A stretch of 64,000 nt of DNA from Bemisia tabaci (GCF_918797505.1 NC_092794.1:36219721-36283720); one strand, 5' to 3'. Positions 20,690 to 32,347 are shown, numbered from the stretch's first letter. A program made the numbers and translations. Notes: generated from the sequence alone by a model not told the origin.

Positions 20690-20789
20690 AGAGCCGAATG
20701 TCACTCGCGTAGCGAGTGATCGGGGGTCCAGGGGGCGCAGCCTCTTGGCTGGCCGTGACGGACGCGCAAAGCGCGTCCAGAACGGCTAG
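20690..20789 (+). mobile_element. Helitron-type 3' terminal module
   Basis: CACTCGCGTAGCGAGTG, then CGGGGGTCCAGGGGGCGC, then a strong hairpin GGACGCGC-AAA-GCGCGTCC, five bases and GGCTAG followed by T at 20790. This is the best textbook Helitron 3' end in the window. The 5' boundary of its element could not be located. Confidence 0.65.
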
Positions 20790-21157
20790 TACATACATAC
20801 ATATATACATACACACATACATATGTACTTAAATAAATACACATGAATTTGAATGGCATATATTTTCGTGATCTACGACCCGTGATCGGTGCTCTCCACG
20901 AGGTCTCGGGTCTGGGTCTGACATCATGGGAGAATGCAATCCACTAAAATAGGTAAAAAATATCACTCATCGGAGCGTCCGAATCTTGTCAACATGAGGG
21001 AGAGACACTAATAATAGCTCAGCTGGTCGGAATCTAGGTACTCCGACCTGCCGGTGACAGATCCATGACCTTCCCGAAATGTAAACAGTGTTATGTCATT
21101 CGGTCTCGCTCAGCATCGCCGAATACTCCGCTAGTACTAATCAATTTCTATTGGTAG

Positions 21158-21425
21158 GACCAGTTTTTCCGGTTCATTTTCGGCGGAACTAGTTTTGCCG
21201 GACCTCAACAGTTTTGCCTGAACATCAGCAGGCAAAACTAGTTCCGCCTACGGTCGGCTAGTTTTGCCTGCGCAAATCAGGCAAAACAGGTTTTGACTAG
21301 TTTTGCCTACGCAAATCAGGCAAAACAGGTTTTGACTCGGCAGATCTAGTTTTGCCGGTTCATTTCTGGCAGAACTAGATTTGCCTCGGCAAAACTGCCT
21401 GAAATCGGGTTTTGCCGCTAACATA
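21158..21425. mobile_element. Motif-dense inverted-repeat element, TTTTGCC/GGCAAAA boxes
   Basis: About ten copies of TTTTGCC or its complement GGCAAAA occur within about 240 bp. They are often joined as CTAGTTTTGCCTG and CAGGCAAAACAGG, so that many short hairpins can form. There is a local duplication around 21260-21330. No reading frame is involved. It looks like a small non-autonomous element built of one reiterated box. Confidence 0.55.
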
Positions 21426-21799
21426 TGTATCTCCGCCTTATTTTATGGTCAAATCCAATATTTTGAAGTTCAAAACTTGACAACGTCGAAATGGAAGTAA
21501 AACATTTTCCCGGTCATGAGAATTTTAGGGAATTTGCTACTTATACGGGAGAATAACAAACTAAAAATTCAGATCAATTGATTGAGACATAGGCCCAAGC
21601 CATCGTGTTACCTCCTAACCCAAAATTTTCCAGTTGAAAACTTGGCAACGTCACAACAAGAGGAAAAAAGGTTTTCCCACCATGAAAATTTCAGGAAATT
21701 TTTACCTCATATCGGAGATCAACATACTAAAAATCAAAGACATAAAGACGGAGCGCTAGAAGAAAATGAAAGCCACCTCTCCTACTAGTTAGAGAACTG

Positions 21800-22135
21800 A
21801 GAAAAACTAACTTTATCTGAGATTCCTGTAAAATTCCCTTTATTACCGAGCCAAAATAGGGTTATTATAAAAAATCAACACCGCAACTTTATTTATTTGT
21901 TCGTTTTAGGCAAATAAAACGAGATTAGAAGAAGAAATCTGGAAAATCAAGAGGACAAGTTCAAATCAAATTTCGTTTCCCGAGCTTGGATTCACAGCAA
22001 CTTTATCTGAGATTCCTGTAAGATTCCTGCTAGTTACCAAGCCAAAATAGGGTTTTCATAGGTTTCATAAAAATTCACCATTCCAACTTTATCTGTTCGT
22101 TTTAGGCATTTCAAATGAGATTCGAAGAAGAAGGT
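21800..22135 (+). repeat. Diverged 190-bp tandem duplication
   Basis: AACTTTATCTGAGATTCCTG, GCCAAAATAGGGTT and TTCGTTTTAGGCA blocks occur in the same order near 21810-21930 and again near 22000-22130. No coding function is visible. The preceding 21426-21800 contains nothing recognised. Confidence 0.65.
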
Positions 22136-22139
22136 GACA

Positions 22140-22915
22140 GGTGAAAATGTCCAGTCTAAAATGTCCAACTATGAACATGCCCAAAAAAAAATACCTACTG
22201 TTGTAATGTCCTCTTTTAAATGTCCATTACATGAAATGTCCACTTAACAAAAATGCTCATGTTATCTAATGTCCATAGTGCTAAAATAGCATGTAACTGA
22301 AAATGCCCAAAGTAAACAACTTTACCTCTACCATTGACACAATTAGGGGACTTCCTTCTCATCAGCACGTTCTGCAGCAGGCTTCTTTAACATATTTGCC
22401 AATGCTCTCAAGTAAATGTCAATGTTGTCGTCTTCTTCATAATTTTCATAGTTTTGAATATTGTTTTCCGCTCTTCGCTGATTTTGTGATGTATTTACGG
22501 CTAATTGGGTGCTTTATCTGATCATGTCCACCTATTATTTGGACAATGAGTTGTTCAATATTGTGCTACCAGTCTTAGAGGTGGTCAAGGAATCTCCTAA
22601 CGTTCACGTCAATCGTTAATCGTTAAACTTTAATCCTCCCTTCTTTTGATTCAGCCTTTTGAAATACTGTTGACATTTGCAGGTAAATGCCATTGTATTA
22701 CTTTGGACATTACAACACCTGGATTTGGACATTTGCAGTTACAGGCCTTTTTGTCGCTTCGGACATTAGAGAACATGCGTATTTTTGTTCAGTGGACATT
22801 TTAGGTCATGGAAATTCAAAAAAGGACAAAACAGTGTGCATTACACTCAACAATAAGTGGGTATTATTTACTGGACATTTATATAGTTGGACATCTTGGA
22901 CTGGACATTTTCGCG
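22140..22915. mobile_element. Inverted-repeat element with AAATGTCCA boxes
   Basis: The left part (22140-22310) has about nine AAATGTCCA-like boxes on the plus strand. The right part (22690-22915) has about seven complementary TGGACATTT boxes, with unique AT-rich sequence between. The boxes are irregularly spaced, so arms are degenerate outside them. Gypsy A similarity begins immediately to the right. The frame covering 22808-22922 before the gag similarity is box sequence, not protein. Confidence 0.55.
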
Positions 22916-22922
22916 GATTCAG

Positions 22923-23701
22923 ATACCATGTTGCGCGATAGACTAGTACTTGGTTCAAATGATAAAGATTTTAAAACCAAGTTAGTCAAGAAAGGGAATC
23001 CAGCCCTGAGTTACGTGGTAACAACACTACGAGCAGCTGAATTGGCAGGTGCCCAGGTTAAAGAAACCATCTTACAGTTAACAACCGATGTCTCCACAGT
23101 TGACTCAGTTAAAACCTCGTACCAACCTACGCAAGAAACCTGCAAGAAGTGTGGTTACAAACACAGAGCCCCAATCTATTGCCCCGCCTACAACAAAACC
23201 TGTGCAAAGTGTCAAGGGCGAAACCATTTTGCCAAGGTATGCCGCTCGAAGCAATCGAAATTCCAACCGTACAGACCAACAAATAAACAACCAAAAAAAG
23301 TGGATGAGGCCTGCATGAACTCTAGTGATGAAGATTCTGAAGATTACTTTTGTGGTTCAGTCACCCATGAAGCACCACCTGAAGTCACCCGATCACAAGC
23401 ATGGATGCAAACAGCAACTCCAACTCTACAGGACAGGTTGCAAGTCAATTTCAAACTTGATCCAGGAGCTGACATCAACATTCTCCCAGTGCCATTGTGC
23501 TCTCAACTGAAAGAACTCGCTCCGCTAAAATTGCGCTGCCGGTCCCCATCACAGGTTCAAAGTTGGAATTGCTCGCTTACCCAGGTAGAAGGAACTGTCA
23601 CCCTCAAACTTAAGGTTGTCAACCTTGCCTCCGATGAAAAATTTTGTGTTGCAGGTACTGAAAAATCAATTCCAATTCTGTCTAGGGACACCTGTACCAA
23701 A
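22923..23701 (+). pseudogene. Gypsy element A: gag C-terminus, zinc knuckles, protease
   Basis: Similarity begins at MLRDRLVLGSNDKDF, typical of the Gag end of Ty3/gypsy elements of the K02A2.6-like group, so the 5' LTR and most of gag are missing. Two zinc-binding units follow: CKKCG...H...C and CAKCQGRNHFAKVC. The protease region reads FKLDPGADINILP, where DPG replaces the catalytic DTG, so protease would be weakened or dead. The frame is cut at 23701 by the fold-back insertion and resumes at 24835. Confidence 0.8.
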
Positions 23702-24834
23702 GGGGTACGTGCAAAACGGGCCATTTCACGCTCGTGTCGGATACCATTAAAACTTGCCCTATTCATTCATCTAACAATTCCCCATGTTTACCCAAAGTTT
23801 CAAGTCCCCAAAAAATTTTGGGGGGAAGTGGCGGGGGGTCAAAGTTGAAAATCCGCGAAATTTTTGCGAATTTTTTACTCGAAAATTACTAGATATTTCG
23901 AAACGCGGTTTAAATTGGCGTTTTCAACGTGAAAAGAGCTTTCAGAAAATGTATAACATCATAGGGTTTTGTCGACTTAAACTCGAGTTATCGCCTCCGA
24001 AGCGCCGGAACGCTAAAAAATGACCCGCTTTTTTGTCACGTTCGGGCCGATCTCCAAAGTACTCCATTTTTAATTTCTTTGAAAAACTGATATGTTGTTC
24101 CTGCCCCTCTATGGCACCTATGAGTCTTTACCGTATCCTGGGGAAATGTTTTGTTCGCGAGTTATAAGCGCGGAAAGGAGCGAAAGTCGGGAAAATCGGT
24201 TATTTTGAACTGCGCGCGTCGCATGGGTTAGAAGGAGAACGCCCCCTCCTGCTCAGTTCGGCGAATCACACTCCCCCGCCAACCTCGCATTGTTGCCATA
24301 TGTCTCCTGATCCGTCGCCGCGCTTAGTTTAAAATAGCCGATTTTCCGACCTTCACTCCTTTCCGCGCTTTCAGCTCGCAAACAAAACATTTCCTCGGGA
24401 TACGGTAAAGACTAATAGGTGCCATAGAAAGGCACGAACAACATATCGGTTTTTCAAAGAAATTAAAGATGGAGTATTTTGGGGATCGGCCCGAACGTGA
24501 CAAAAAAGCGGGTCATTTTTCAGCGTTCCGGCGCTTCGGAGGCGATAACTCGAGCTTAAGTCGACAAAACCCTATAATGTTATACATTTTCTGAAAGCTC
24601 TTTTCACGTTGAAAACGCCAATTTAAACCGCGTTTCGAAATATCTAGTAATTTTCGAGTAAAAAATTCGCAAAAATTTCGCGGATTTTCAATTTTGACCC
24701 CCCGCCACTTTCCCCCAAAATTTTTTGGGGACTTGAAACTTTGGGAAAACATGGGGAATTGTTAGATGAATGAATAGGGCAAGTTTCAATGGTATCCGAC
24801 ACGAGCGTTAAATGGCCCGTTTCGCACGTACCCC
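23702..24834. mobile_element. Fold-back element inside gypsy A
   Basis: A palindrome about 24268 with arms of roughly 510 bp (23702-24210 and 24326-24834) and a spacer of about 115 bp. Ends are GGGGTACGTGCAAAACGGG and its complement. Mirrored coordinates sum to 48536 through much of the arms, with a few substitutions. Gypsy A protease sequence lies to the left and further gypsy A sequence follows directly to the right. No clear target duplication is visible. The mirrored 79-residue frames are arm sequence, not genes. Confidence 0.85.
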
Positions 24835-26430
24835 GTTCAATTAGTTAAACGCTTATCTGTGGATGGAATTATTTCTGATGAGACAAAAGATCCACAATCA
24901 ACCTCGAATTCCCAACTGCTTGAAGAGAAGAAAGCTGTTATTACAGAATCCAAAGATAATTTTCAGGGCGTAGGTAGAATTAATAAAGAATATTCAATCA
25001 AACTTAAGCCGAACTCACTCCTCTCCTCATATCCACCCCCAACAGAGTACCATTGAAAGTGCGACCCAAACTAGAAGAAGCGAGAGTAGACTCCTGTCAC
25101 TCGGAATAATTAGTAAAGTAGACAACCCGAATTCCTGCGTGAATCGACTAGTAACCGTAGAAAAACCCAATGGAGATCTGAGAGTATGCTTCGACCCAAA
25201 AGACCTCAATGAAGCAAGTGTAAAAGAATATTGTTTAATACCCACCATAGATGACTCCTCGTGTAAACTAAAAGTGCCGAAATTTTTTGGGTTCTGGACC
25301 TCAAAGATTCATTTTGCCACATCCCACTAGATGAGGCCAGCACAAATTTATGTACCTTCTCGACAATGTTTGGAACCTACAAATTTTTAAGGCTCCCTTA
25401 TGGAATAAATTGCCTCAGAAGTCTGTCAAAAATGCAATAATGAAATATTCGGGGGGATAGAAAACGTGTTAATCTGTACTAATGACATACTGATCTATGA
25501 CAAGTCAAAGGAAGAGACCAAACAAACCCTGTTAAAAGTCTTCAAAACACCCCGAGAGTATGATATCAGATTAAATGTAAATTTCAATACATGGTCGAGA
25601 GAGTGCATTACTGGGGTCAGCGTATTTTAGGAATGATAAACTATTTCAGAGCCTACATTCCAAACGTGGCAGAAATAACTGCTCCTCTCAGAGAACTGCT
25701 GAAGAAAGATGTAATTTTTACATGGCTAAATGTTCACTCGGAAACAGTCAATGAACTCAAACAAATCATTATAAATCCCCCAGTCCTTCAAACTTTTGAT
25801 CCTGACAAACAAATGGTGATACAAGCAGACGCCAGCAAATATGGGACAGGTTGTGTCCTCATACAGCAAGGGAAACCAGTTAGTTACGCTTCCAAAGCCC
25901 TATCCAGCACTGAAATTAGATACAGCCAAATAGAGAAGGAATTTCTATCAGTCTTGTACGCTTGTAAACGCTTTCATTCATTCATCTGTGGTCAGAATAT
26001 CATTGTTCACACTGACGACAAGCCAATCGTGAAAGTAATAAAAAAGGACATCATAAAAATTCCCTCCATTAGACTACAAGGAATTAGGCTAAAGTTAATT
26101 ATCTATGACATGGATGTGCGATTCCTCCGAGGTTCAAAAATGCATATCGCGGACGCTCTCAGTAGAGAATGTTCAACCCGCTGCCCACACATTGACACAA
26201 ACCCATCCTTAAATGAAATTCAGCACTCTTTGAACATATTAGATGATCTTCAAATTCAACTTCAGAATGAATCTGACAAAGACCCTGCTCTGCTCTCCTT
26301 GAAAACTCTGATTGTAAATGGATGGCTGAGTTCAGAAACGAAACTTCCAATCCCCTTAAAATTTTTCTATCAATATAGAAATGTCCTCTCCATAGAGGAA
26401 TCGCTCGTACCTATTTCTAGACAATAGATT
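24835..26430 (+). pseudogene. Gypsy element A: reverse transcriptase and RNase H, broken
   Basis: VQLVKRLSVDGIIS resumes after the fold-back. RT blocks follow in shifting frames: KVRPKLEEA, VNRLVTVEKPNGDLRVCFDPKDLN, then the active-site region reading CTNDILIYDKS in place of YxDDILIY. A better-preserved stretch (25591-26427) carries the RT thumb (RILGMINYFRAYIPN) and RNase H (IQADASKYGTGCVL, YSQIEKEFLSVLYA, VHTDDKP). At least three frame breaks lie between 25060 and 25600. The lost first catalytic residue confirms that it is inactive. Confidence 0.85.
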
Positions 26431-27551
26431 AGTTGTCCCAGAGTCCATGCGCAAAACAACACTAGAAAAACTTCACGAGTCCCATGTTGGTGAAACCAAA
26501 ACAATTGCTAGGGCAAAGTCACCTTTTCTATAGGCCAAAAATGAATACTGACATAGAATTATTCGTATCAAGTTGTAAAACATGCCAAAAATTTGCCAAA
26601 AACAATTTAAAAGAACCAATGATTGTTGGACCACAGCCATCTCGTCCATTTCAATATGTTGCCAGTGATCTTCTCAAGCACGGAAACAAAGACTACCTAG
26701 TTCTAGTAGATATGTACTCCTAGTTCTAGTAGATATGTACTCCTAGTTCTAGTAGATATGTACTCCAAATGGATAGGGTTGGTAAAACTCCCCCTAAGAC
26801 AGCCTCTGCAGTTTTCGCAGAACTTAATAAGATTTTCTCCGTGCATGGCATCCCTGTCAAGGTTTATGTGGACAATAATCCCTATAATTCCCTAGAATTC
26901 AAACTTTTTGCCAAATCATAGGAATTTGAGCCTGTATATTCCTCTCCTCACTACCATCAGAGCAACGGTTTAGCCAAAAAAGCGGTAGGAATCTGCAAAA
27001 GTCTCCTCAAAAAATGTGATGACACAAACTCGGACATCAACCTAATGCTTCTAGAATACCAAAACACGCCCGTCTCAGGAACACCCCATTCTCCAGCTCA
27101 GCTTTTGTTCAGTTGCCTTTGCAAAACTTCTCTTCCAATAAAAGATGAGCTTCTAGAACCCACACTCATTCCCAACCATCCCACCACCCTTGCCCACAAG
27201 GCTGAAAATGCCAAATCATATTATGATGAGCATGCAAAAGACTCAAATCACACTTTCTACCCTTCGCAATTAATGCTCTATAAAGACAATTTATCGAAGG
27301 GCACTCAATGGAAGCCAGCAAAAATTGTCAATCTGACAAGCAATCCCCGTTCATTCGTAATTGAAGATGAAGAAGGGAGACAAAAAGTTAGAAATACGCC
27401 CTTCCTCAAACCCATCCCTCAAGTACGCAGAAAGCTCCCCTCCTCTTTCCCGCTCCTTCCGAAGAGGTCTTATTGGGTGGACAGATCGAAAGAAACTGAA
27501 GGGAAGTCCATTCTGGAGGATGACTCAGAGGCTACTTCTAATAGTCTATGA
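26431..27551 (+). pseudogene. Gypsy element A: integrase, broken
   Basis: Fragments include a zinc-binding CKTCQKFAKN, the core around LVLVDMYS and QSNG-like residues near 26960, and a C-terminal part (27045-27551) with YQNTPVSGTPHSPAQLLF and a chromo-less tail domain. A 23-bp triplication and further shifts break the core. The final frame ends at 27551. Confidence 0.8.
26697..26765 (+). repeat. 23-bp triplication in integrase
   Basis: CTAGTTCTAGTAGATATGTA occurs at 26697, 26720 and 26743. Two extra 23-bp units add 46 bp and shift the frame, so this alone would kill the integrase. Confidence 0.95.
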
Positions 27552-27645
27552 GCCAGCTGCACTTTTGGTGCCACTACTCCGGCACGCTTGAAACTTTGCA
27601 GAGACATAGTTCTGACCTCCCTAGTAACAGATTGGGCAATATCAG

Positions 27646-27806
27646 TGTTATGCAGCAGTTGGTAGTATGTACGAGTAGTGATATTGTCGCTACTTAGGTG
27701 TCAGGCCTGCAGGGCAAGCTTATATCTTTATCAATATACTCTGTCGTTTTGTCACGCAACTCGTGCACTTCTCTCTTCCATCATCCTTAATTTTTCCGAT
27801 ATAACA
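27646..27806 (+). repeat. Gypsy B 5' LTR
   Basis: TGTTATGCAGCAGTTGG to CCGATATAACA. TGGCGACGAGC two bases after it is the likely primer-binding site, of the TGGCGAC type used by several insect gypsy elements (probably a tRNA 3' end; identity not assigned). Confidence 0.93.
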
Positions 27807-27929
27807 AATGGCGACGAGCTTTTCTTCCGATTTTCAGAATTCGGAACTCTTTCTCTTTAACGTGTTTTTGCGTTAACGGTCGCGTTTTTCTCGCGCTATC
27901 GCTCGACCCCGTGAAATGTGCATCGCATC

Positions 27930-28439
27930 ATGTCGGATGGTGAAACAGATCCTCCTCAACCTCAAGGCCTCGAAGCTAAACTCACCCAATTAACTGACTT
28001 GGTTCTGCAGCTTGCCGCTTCCCAATCTTCACCGACGGTCCAATCCGCCTCCCGGTTCTCTTTTGATGCTTTCTCTACAACGTCTCAAGAACAGATAGAG
28101 GATTATTTAGAGAAATTTAGTGAAGCCATCACCTTCCGGAAGATTCATCAGCACGCTGATGAGTCTATATCAGATTTTGTGTCTCGCCTCAAGACTGGTG
28201 CGCGATATTGTGAGTTCGGCGACTTCCTAGATTACTCGCTTAGTATTCAGTTCATCTACGGCCTGTTTAGCGATGACATCCGCGATAAAATTGTAACGAA
28301 GCAACCTGCCAACTTCGATGCTGCTGTCGCTGTGGCGACTAACCTCGAATCTTCCTTTCAAGCCTCTGCCATCCTCAAGCCCACTTCTGCCCAACACTCA
28401 ACCACTATCAGCAAGTTTTCACATGAAACTAGACCCTAA
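27930..28439 (+). pseudogene. Gypsy B gag, truncated by frameshift
   Basis: The frame starts at the ATG of MSDGETDPPQPQGLEAKL, 124 bp after the LTR. It resembles the short Gag of K02A2.6-like elements (LTDLVLQLAASQ, then RLKTGARYCEFG and LSIQFIYGLFSDDIRDKIV). The region between about residues 60 and 75 seems contracted compared with the family. The frame ends at 28439, and the nucleocapsid continues in another frame. Confidence 0.75.
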
Positions 28440-29336
28440 CTCAAGAAAAACTCAGGAAACTATCGGAGCCGCAGTCATCCTCACAGTAAGAACTCACACC
28501 GCAGCCCTTCTCACAGTAAGAATTCTTATCGCAATCCTTCTCACAGTGAGAACACAAACTCTTGTTTATCTTGTGGAGGTTCCCATAACCGCAGTACATG
28601 TAAATTTAATTATGCTGTCTGTAATTACTGTAAAATCCGAGGTCACATTGTCAATGCATGTAAGAAGAAAAAGTACTCTAATGGTAAAGAGGTTAATGAT
28701 AATACCAGAAACAATTCTGATAATTCTAAAGTTCATGATTTTTGTCCCGATTCTGATACTTATTATCTGCAACATCAATTTAAATCAATCTCTGGCGGCA
28801 GTCCACCAATTTTGCTCGATGTCCTCATCAATGGTAAATCACTCCGTATGGAGCTCGACACAGGTGGTACCTGTAGCCTTATCAGTCATAGCACGCTCCT
28901 TAAATTATTTCCTCGTGCCAAAATGACTAAAATTAATGAAAGTTACACCTCTTACACTCAAACTAAGTTCAACTGTATAGATTACATTTGAGCTAAAGTG
29001 ACTTTCAGGAATCGTACTGAGTGCCTCAAATTATTCATCACTGATATCCCTAGCGATAACATTTTTGGTCGTCAATGGATTAAACCTTTTGCAGATCTCC
29101 TCTCTCTTCATGAACTACTCCACAATCAAACTGATATTAACAATGTATGTGCACACAACTCTCTAAATAAAATGGATTCTATTAACCTTAACAAGTTTCT
29201 CGACAAACACAAAGATATTTTTGGGGATAAAGCAGGTACCCTCACTGGACCTGCCCTTGATTTTCACTTCAAGCCAGGTGCAAAACCTAAATTCTGTAGA
29301 GCTCGACCGCTTCCCTATTCTATGCTAGATCAGTAG
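28440..29336 (+). pseudogene. Gypsy B nucleocapsid and protease, interrupted
   Basis: In a shifted frame a Ser/Asn/His-rich repeat precedes two zinc knuckles, CLSCGGSHNRSTC and CNYCKIRGHIVNAC (28563-28664). The protease motif ELDTGGTCSLISH has D at 28857-28859, so the DTG triad is intact. An in-frame TGA at 28989 and the TAG at 29334 interrupt the path into RT. FGRQWIKPF (about 29065) is the conserved protease-RT linker. Confidence 0.75.
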
Positions 29337-30175
29337 GCTGCCCCAAATTGATGAAAAAATCAAATCAGGATTCTATAAAATGGTTGATCATTCTGAGTGG
29401 GCTAGTCCCACACATGTTGTTGTGAAAAACAACAAGCTGAGAATTACGGGCGATTATAAAACCACTCTCAATCCTAACCTAGTAATTGACGACTATCCTA
29501 TTCCCAGGCCGGAGGAACTCTTTGCAAAAATTTGTGGCTGTAAATACTTTTGCAAGCTGGATGTTAAGGACGCATTCATGCATCTTCGGTGCTCTCAGGC
29601 TGCATGCGAAGCGATGACTTTGAACACTCCAACGAATGGGTTAATCCAGCCTACAAGAGCGCAGTACGGTGTCTCTAATATCCCTGCTGCCTGGCAACGT
29701 CGTCTGGAGCAAATTTTAAAAGGTATCAAAGGAGCTGTCAATTTTTTTGATGACATATTAGTATTTGGTTCCTCAATTGAAGAAATCTTTGCAATTCTTG
29801 ACAAACTTTTTCAGAACCTGAGAGAGGCGGGTATTAAACTCTCTCGCGAAAAATGTCAATTCTTCCTTACATTTATTGAATTTCTTGGTCACATGTTGGA
29901 TGGAGAAGGAATTCATAAACTAGATAAACATGTCCAAGCTATAGTTCAAGCAAAGAAACCTGAGTCTGCTGAAGAACTTCGAACATTTTTATGCAAGGTT
30001 ACGTACTATCATTCTTTTATTGATAACCTCTCGACACGAGCTTATCCTCTAAGGCAAATGCTTCAAACTTCTCATTTTGAATGGACCAAAGCTGGTTTGG
30101 CTGCCTATGAAGATCTCAAAAGTGAGCTCATTTCTGACAAGGTATCAACACCTTATGATCCCAGTTTACCCAGTT
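29337..30175 (+). pseudogene. Gypsy B reverse transcriptase
   Basis: Open from about 29340, after a shift, to 30175. Motifs: MVDHSEWASPTHVVVKNN, KYFCKLDVKDAFMHL, YGVSNIPAAWQR and the catalytic FFDDILVFGSS near 29745. Conserved LPFG is replaced by YGVS in the fingers/palm region. Another shift just before 30175 separates it from RNase H, which continues in the next frame. Confidence 0.85.
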
Positions 30176-32347
30176 GATGCAAGTCCAGTGGGACTCGGTG
30201 CTGTGTTGTCACACATCATGCCAAATGGCACTGAAAGGCCAACTGCCTATGCAAGCCAAAGTCTTAGTGAAACGCAACAACGTTATGTTCAGCTTGATAG
30301 AGAAGCCTTAGCTATCGTCTGGGGTATCAAACGTTTCTTTCAGTGCATTTACGGTCGCTTATTCACCCTCATCACAGATAATGAACCATTATCACACATA
30401 TTTGCTCCTGATTCATTATTGCCAAAATTTACTTTATCTCGATGCTCAAATTATGCCAGTTATCTCACTAACTTTACTTATAATGTCAAATTTAGACCCT
30501 CAAAACAGAATGCCAACGCTGATTACCTCTCTAGAAGTGTCAATGGCAACTATGATCCTACTGATGATCTTCCAGACCACTTCCACTCTTTTGTATCGGC
30601 GCAAATTGATCAATTGCCCCTCAGCACAGAAGCTATCGCTTTTGAAACTCAACAAGACCCAGAGTTGTCTACACTCTTCCAAGCTCTTGAACAAGGTAAA
30701 GACCTCAAAACTCTTGGGTTCAAAGGGAATCAGCTGGAATACTCTATTGTTCAAGGATGCTTGATGCTCGGACATAGGGTCGTCATCCCTCATAAATTTC
30801 GTCAGAAATTATTGGATGAACTGCATCTCGCCCACTTGGGAATCACCAAAATGAAAGGCATTGCCCGCTCCATCATCTACTGGCCTGACATCGACAAAGA
30901 CATTGAAAGTATTGCAAAATCTTGTATTCCATGCCTCGAGAATTCAAGAATGCCACCCAAATGTAATAATCATGTTTGGGAATATCCAAAAAAACCCTGG
31001 GAACGTGTTCATGCTGATTATGCTGGACCAATTTTTGGCAAATTTCTTCTGATTGTTGTTGACGCATTTTCAAAATGGACAAAAATCTTCATCACAAGCT
31101 CTACAACTAGTGAAAAAACTTCTGAACTGTTGTTTGATTCCTTCGCAGAATTTGGAATTCCAGACATACTTGTAACGGATAATGGTCCTCAATTCACCTC
31201 CGCTGAGTTCCAATCCTTCCTCACCAATCAAGGGGTTAGATTCCACAGAAGAATCGCACCCTACCACCCAAGTACAAACGGACAAGCAGAACAATATGTG
31301 CAATCAGTGAAACAAGCTCTCAGAGCTATGAATACTACTCCAAAGACACTTCGGCTCTGCTTAAACAAATTTTTAATGCACTATCATCGTGCTCCTCATC
31401 AAACCACTAAAGTTCCTCCATCATCTCTTTTCTTAAACAGAATCATAAGAACAAAACTTGACATCATCTCACCACTCTCTGAATCACACTTAAGTCCTAC
31501 AGAGGAAAATCTCGAAGAATGCTCCTCCTCAATAGACCTCAAGAATCCGTCTGTTTCCAGTCAAGCCTCTCCAAAAGGTTCTCTTCGTTCTTTCCAAGCT
31601 GGAGATACGGTTCTTTTTCGAACATATAATTCAAAAATCAAGTGGTTAAAGGGTACAATCGCAGTTAAACTAGGCAAACTTCATTATTATGTTGATCATC
31701 AAGGCACTCAACATAAACGTCACATCGACCAACTTCTACCTTTTCACTCCAACTCTACCTCCTCAGTACAACCTCGTCGAATAAGATTTCTTGATGAAAT
31801 TCAAGTTGTAACACAAGAATCTCCTACCAAACAGCGCTCAAACTTCAGTGGTAGCTCTCCTCGCAAACAGCCTCCTCTACAGATCATCCAAAATCCAGTA
31901 CCAACAGAACTATCTACTCTACCAACAAACTCACAAACGTCTCAGAACTCTTCTCAGCAACAAGGCACTCAAGCATGTCAAGACTCCTCACAATCTCAAC
32001 GTACTCCAGAATCTCAAACAAGCCGAAGCTCTCCGCAAGTTCAAAGTCAACCAAGTAATGATCGGTCTCCGCCCAAGCAACGATCTCCAATCTCTCTACA
32101 AAGGTCAAACAATGCTCTAGTCACCCCAACCAGTCAAGCAAGACGTCTTAATGTCAAATCTCCTGAAACATTCTTTACTCCAGATGAAACAGCAGTTGTT
32201 ATTACTTTAGATGAATCACCGCCTGTAAGTACAAATCGTACCCCACTATCTAGTGTATCTCGACCCCCCTTAATAGGTAGGGGAGGAGCAATAATTAGAA
32301 AATCTATCAGACCATCCAAACCTCCAGATCGGTATACTCCACCTTAA
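30166..32347 (+). CDS. Gypsy B RNase H and integrase
   Basis: The open frame (upstream limit 30077) contains RNase H from PVDASPVGLGAVLSH through LDREALAIVWGIKRF and TDNEPLSHIF. It continues with the integrase zinc finger (H..H near LAHLGITKMKG, C..C in CIPC) and the core with D at 31016-31018, D at 31178-31180 and E at 31289-31291. Spacing between the last two is 36 residues, one more than the usual 35 of gypsy. A tail domain (GDTVLFRTYNSKIKWLKG) and a long Ser/Gln/Pro-rich C-terminus end in RPSKPPDRY, typical of this clade. It has no stop but lies downstream of frameshifts, so it would not be made from the element as it stands. Confidence 0.88.

Larger units (their letters stand above)
22923..27600 (+). 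mobile_element. Ty3/gypsy element A, degenerate remnant
   Basis: The order gag-PR-RT-RNaseH-IN identifies Ty3/gypsy. No LTRs are detectable. It is interrupted by a 1.13-kb fold-back (23702-24834), several frameshifts, mutated catalytic motifs and a 23-bp triplication. Gypsy B is inserted about 45 bp beyond its recognisable 3' end. Confidence 0.8.

Noticed and set aside
13023..20789. A single autonomous Helitron spanning this whole interval
   Set aside because: No Rep or helicase motif exists in any frame and the interval contains a complete fold-back element; only separate non-autonomous ends are supported.
23784..24752. Paired 79-residue frames in the fold-back inside gypsy A
   Set aside because: They are mirror copies of arm sequence, with no domain or start context.
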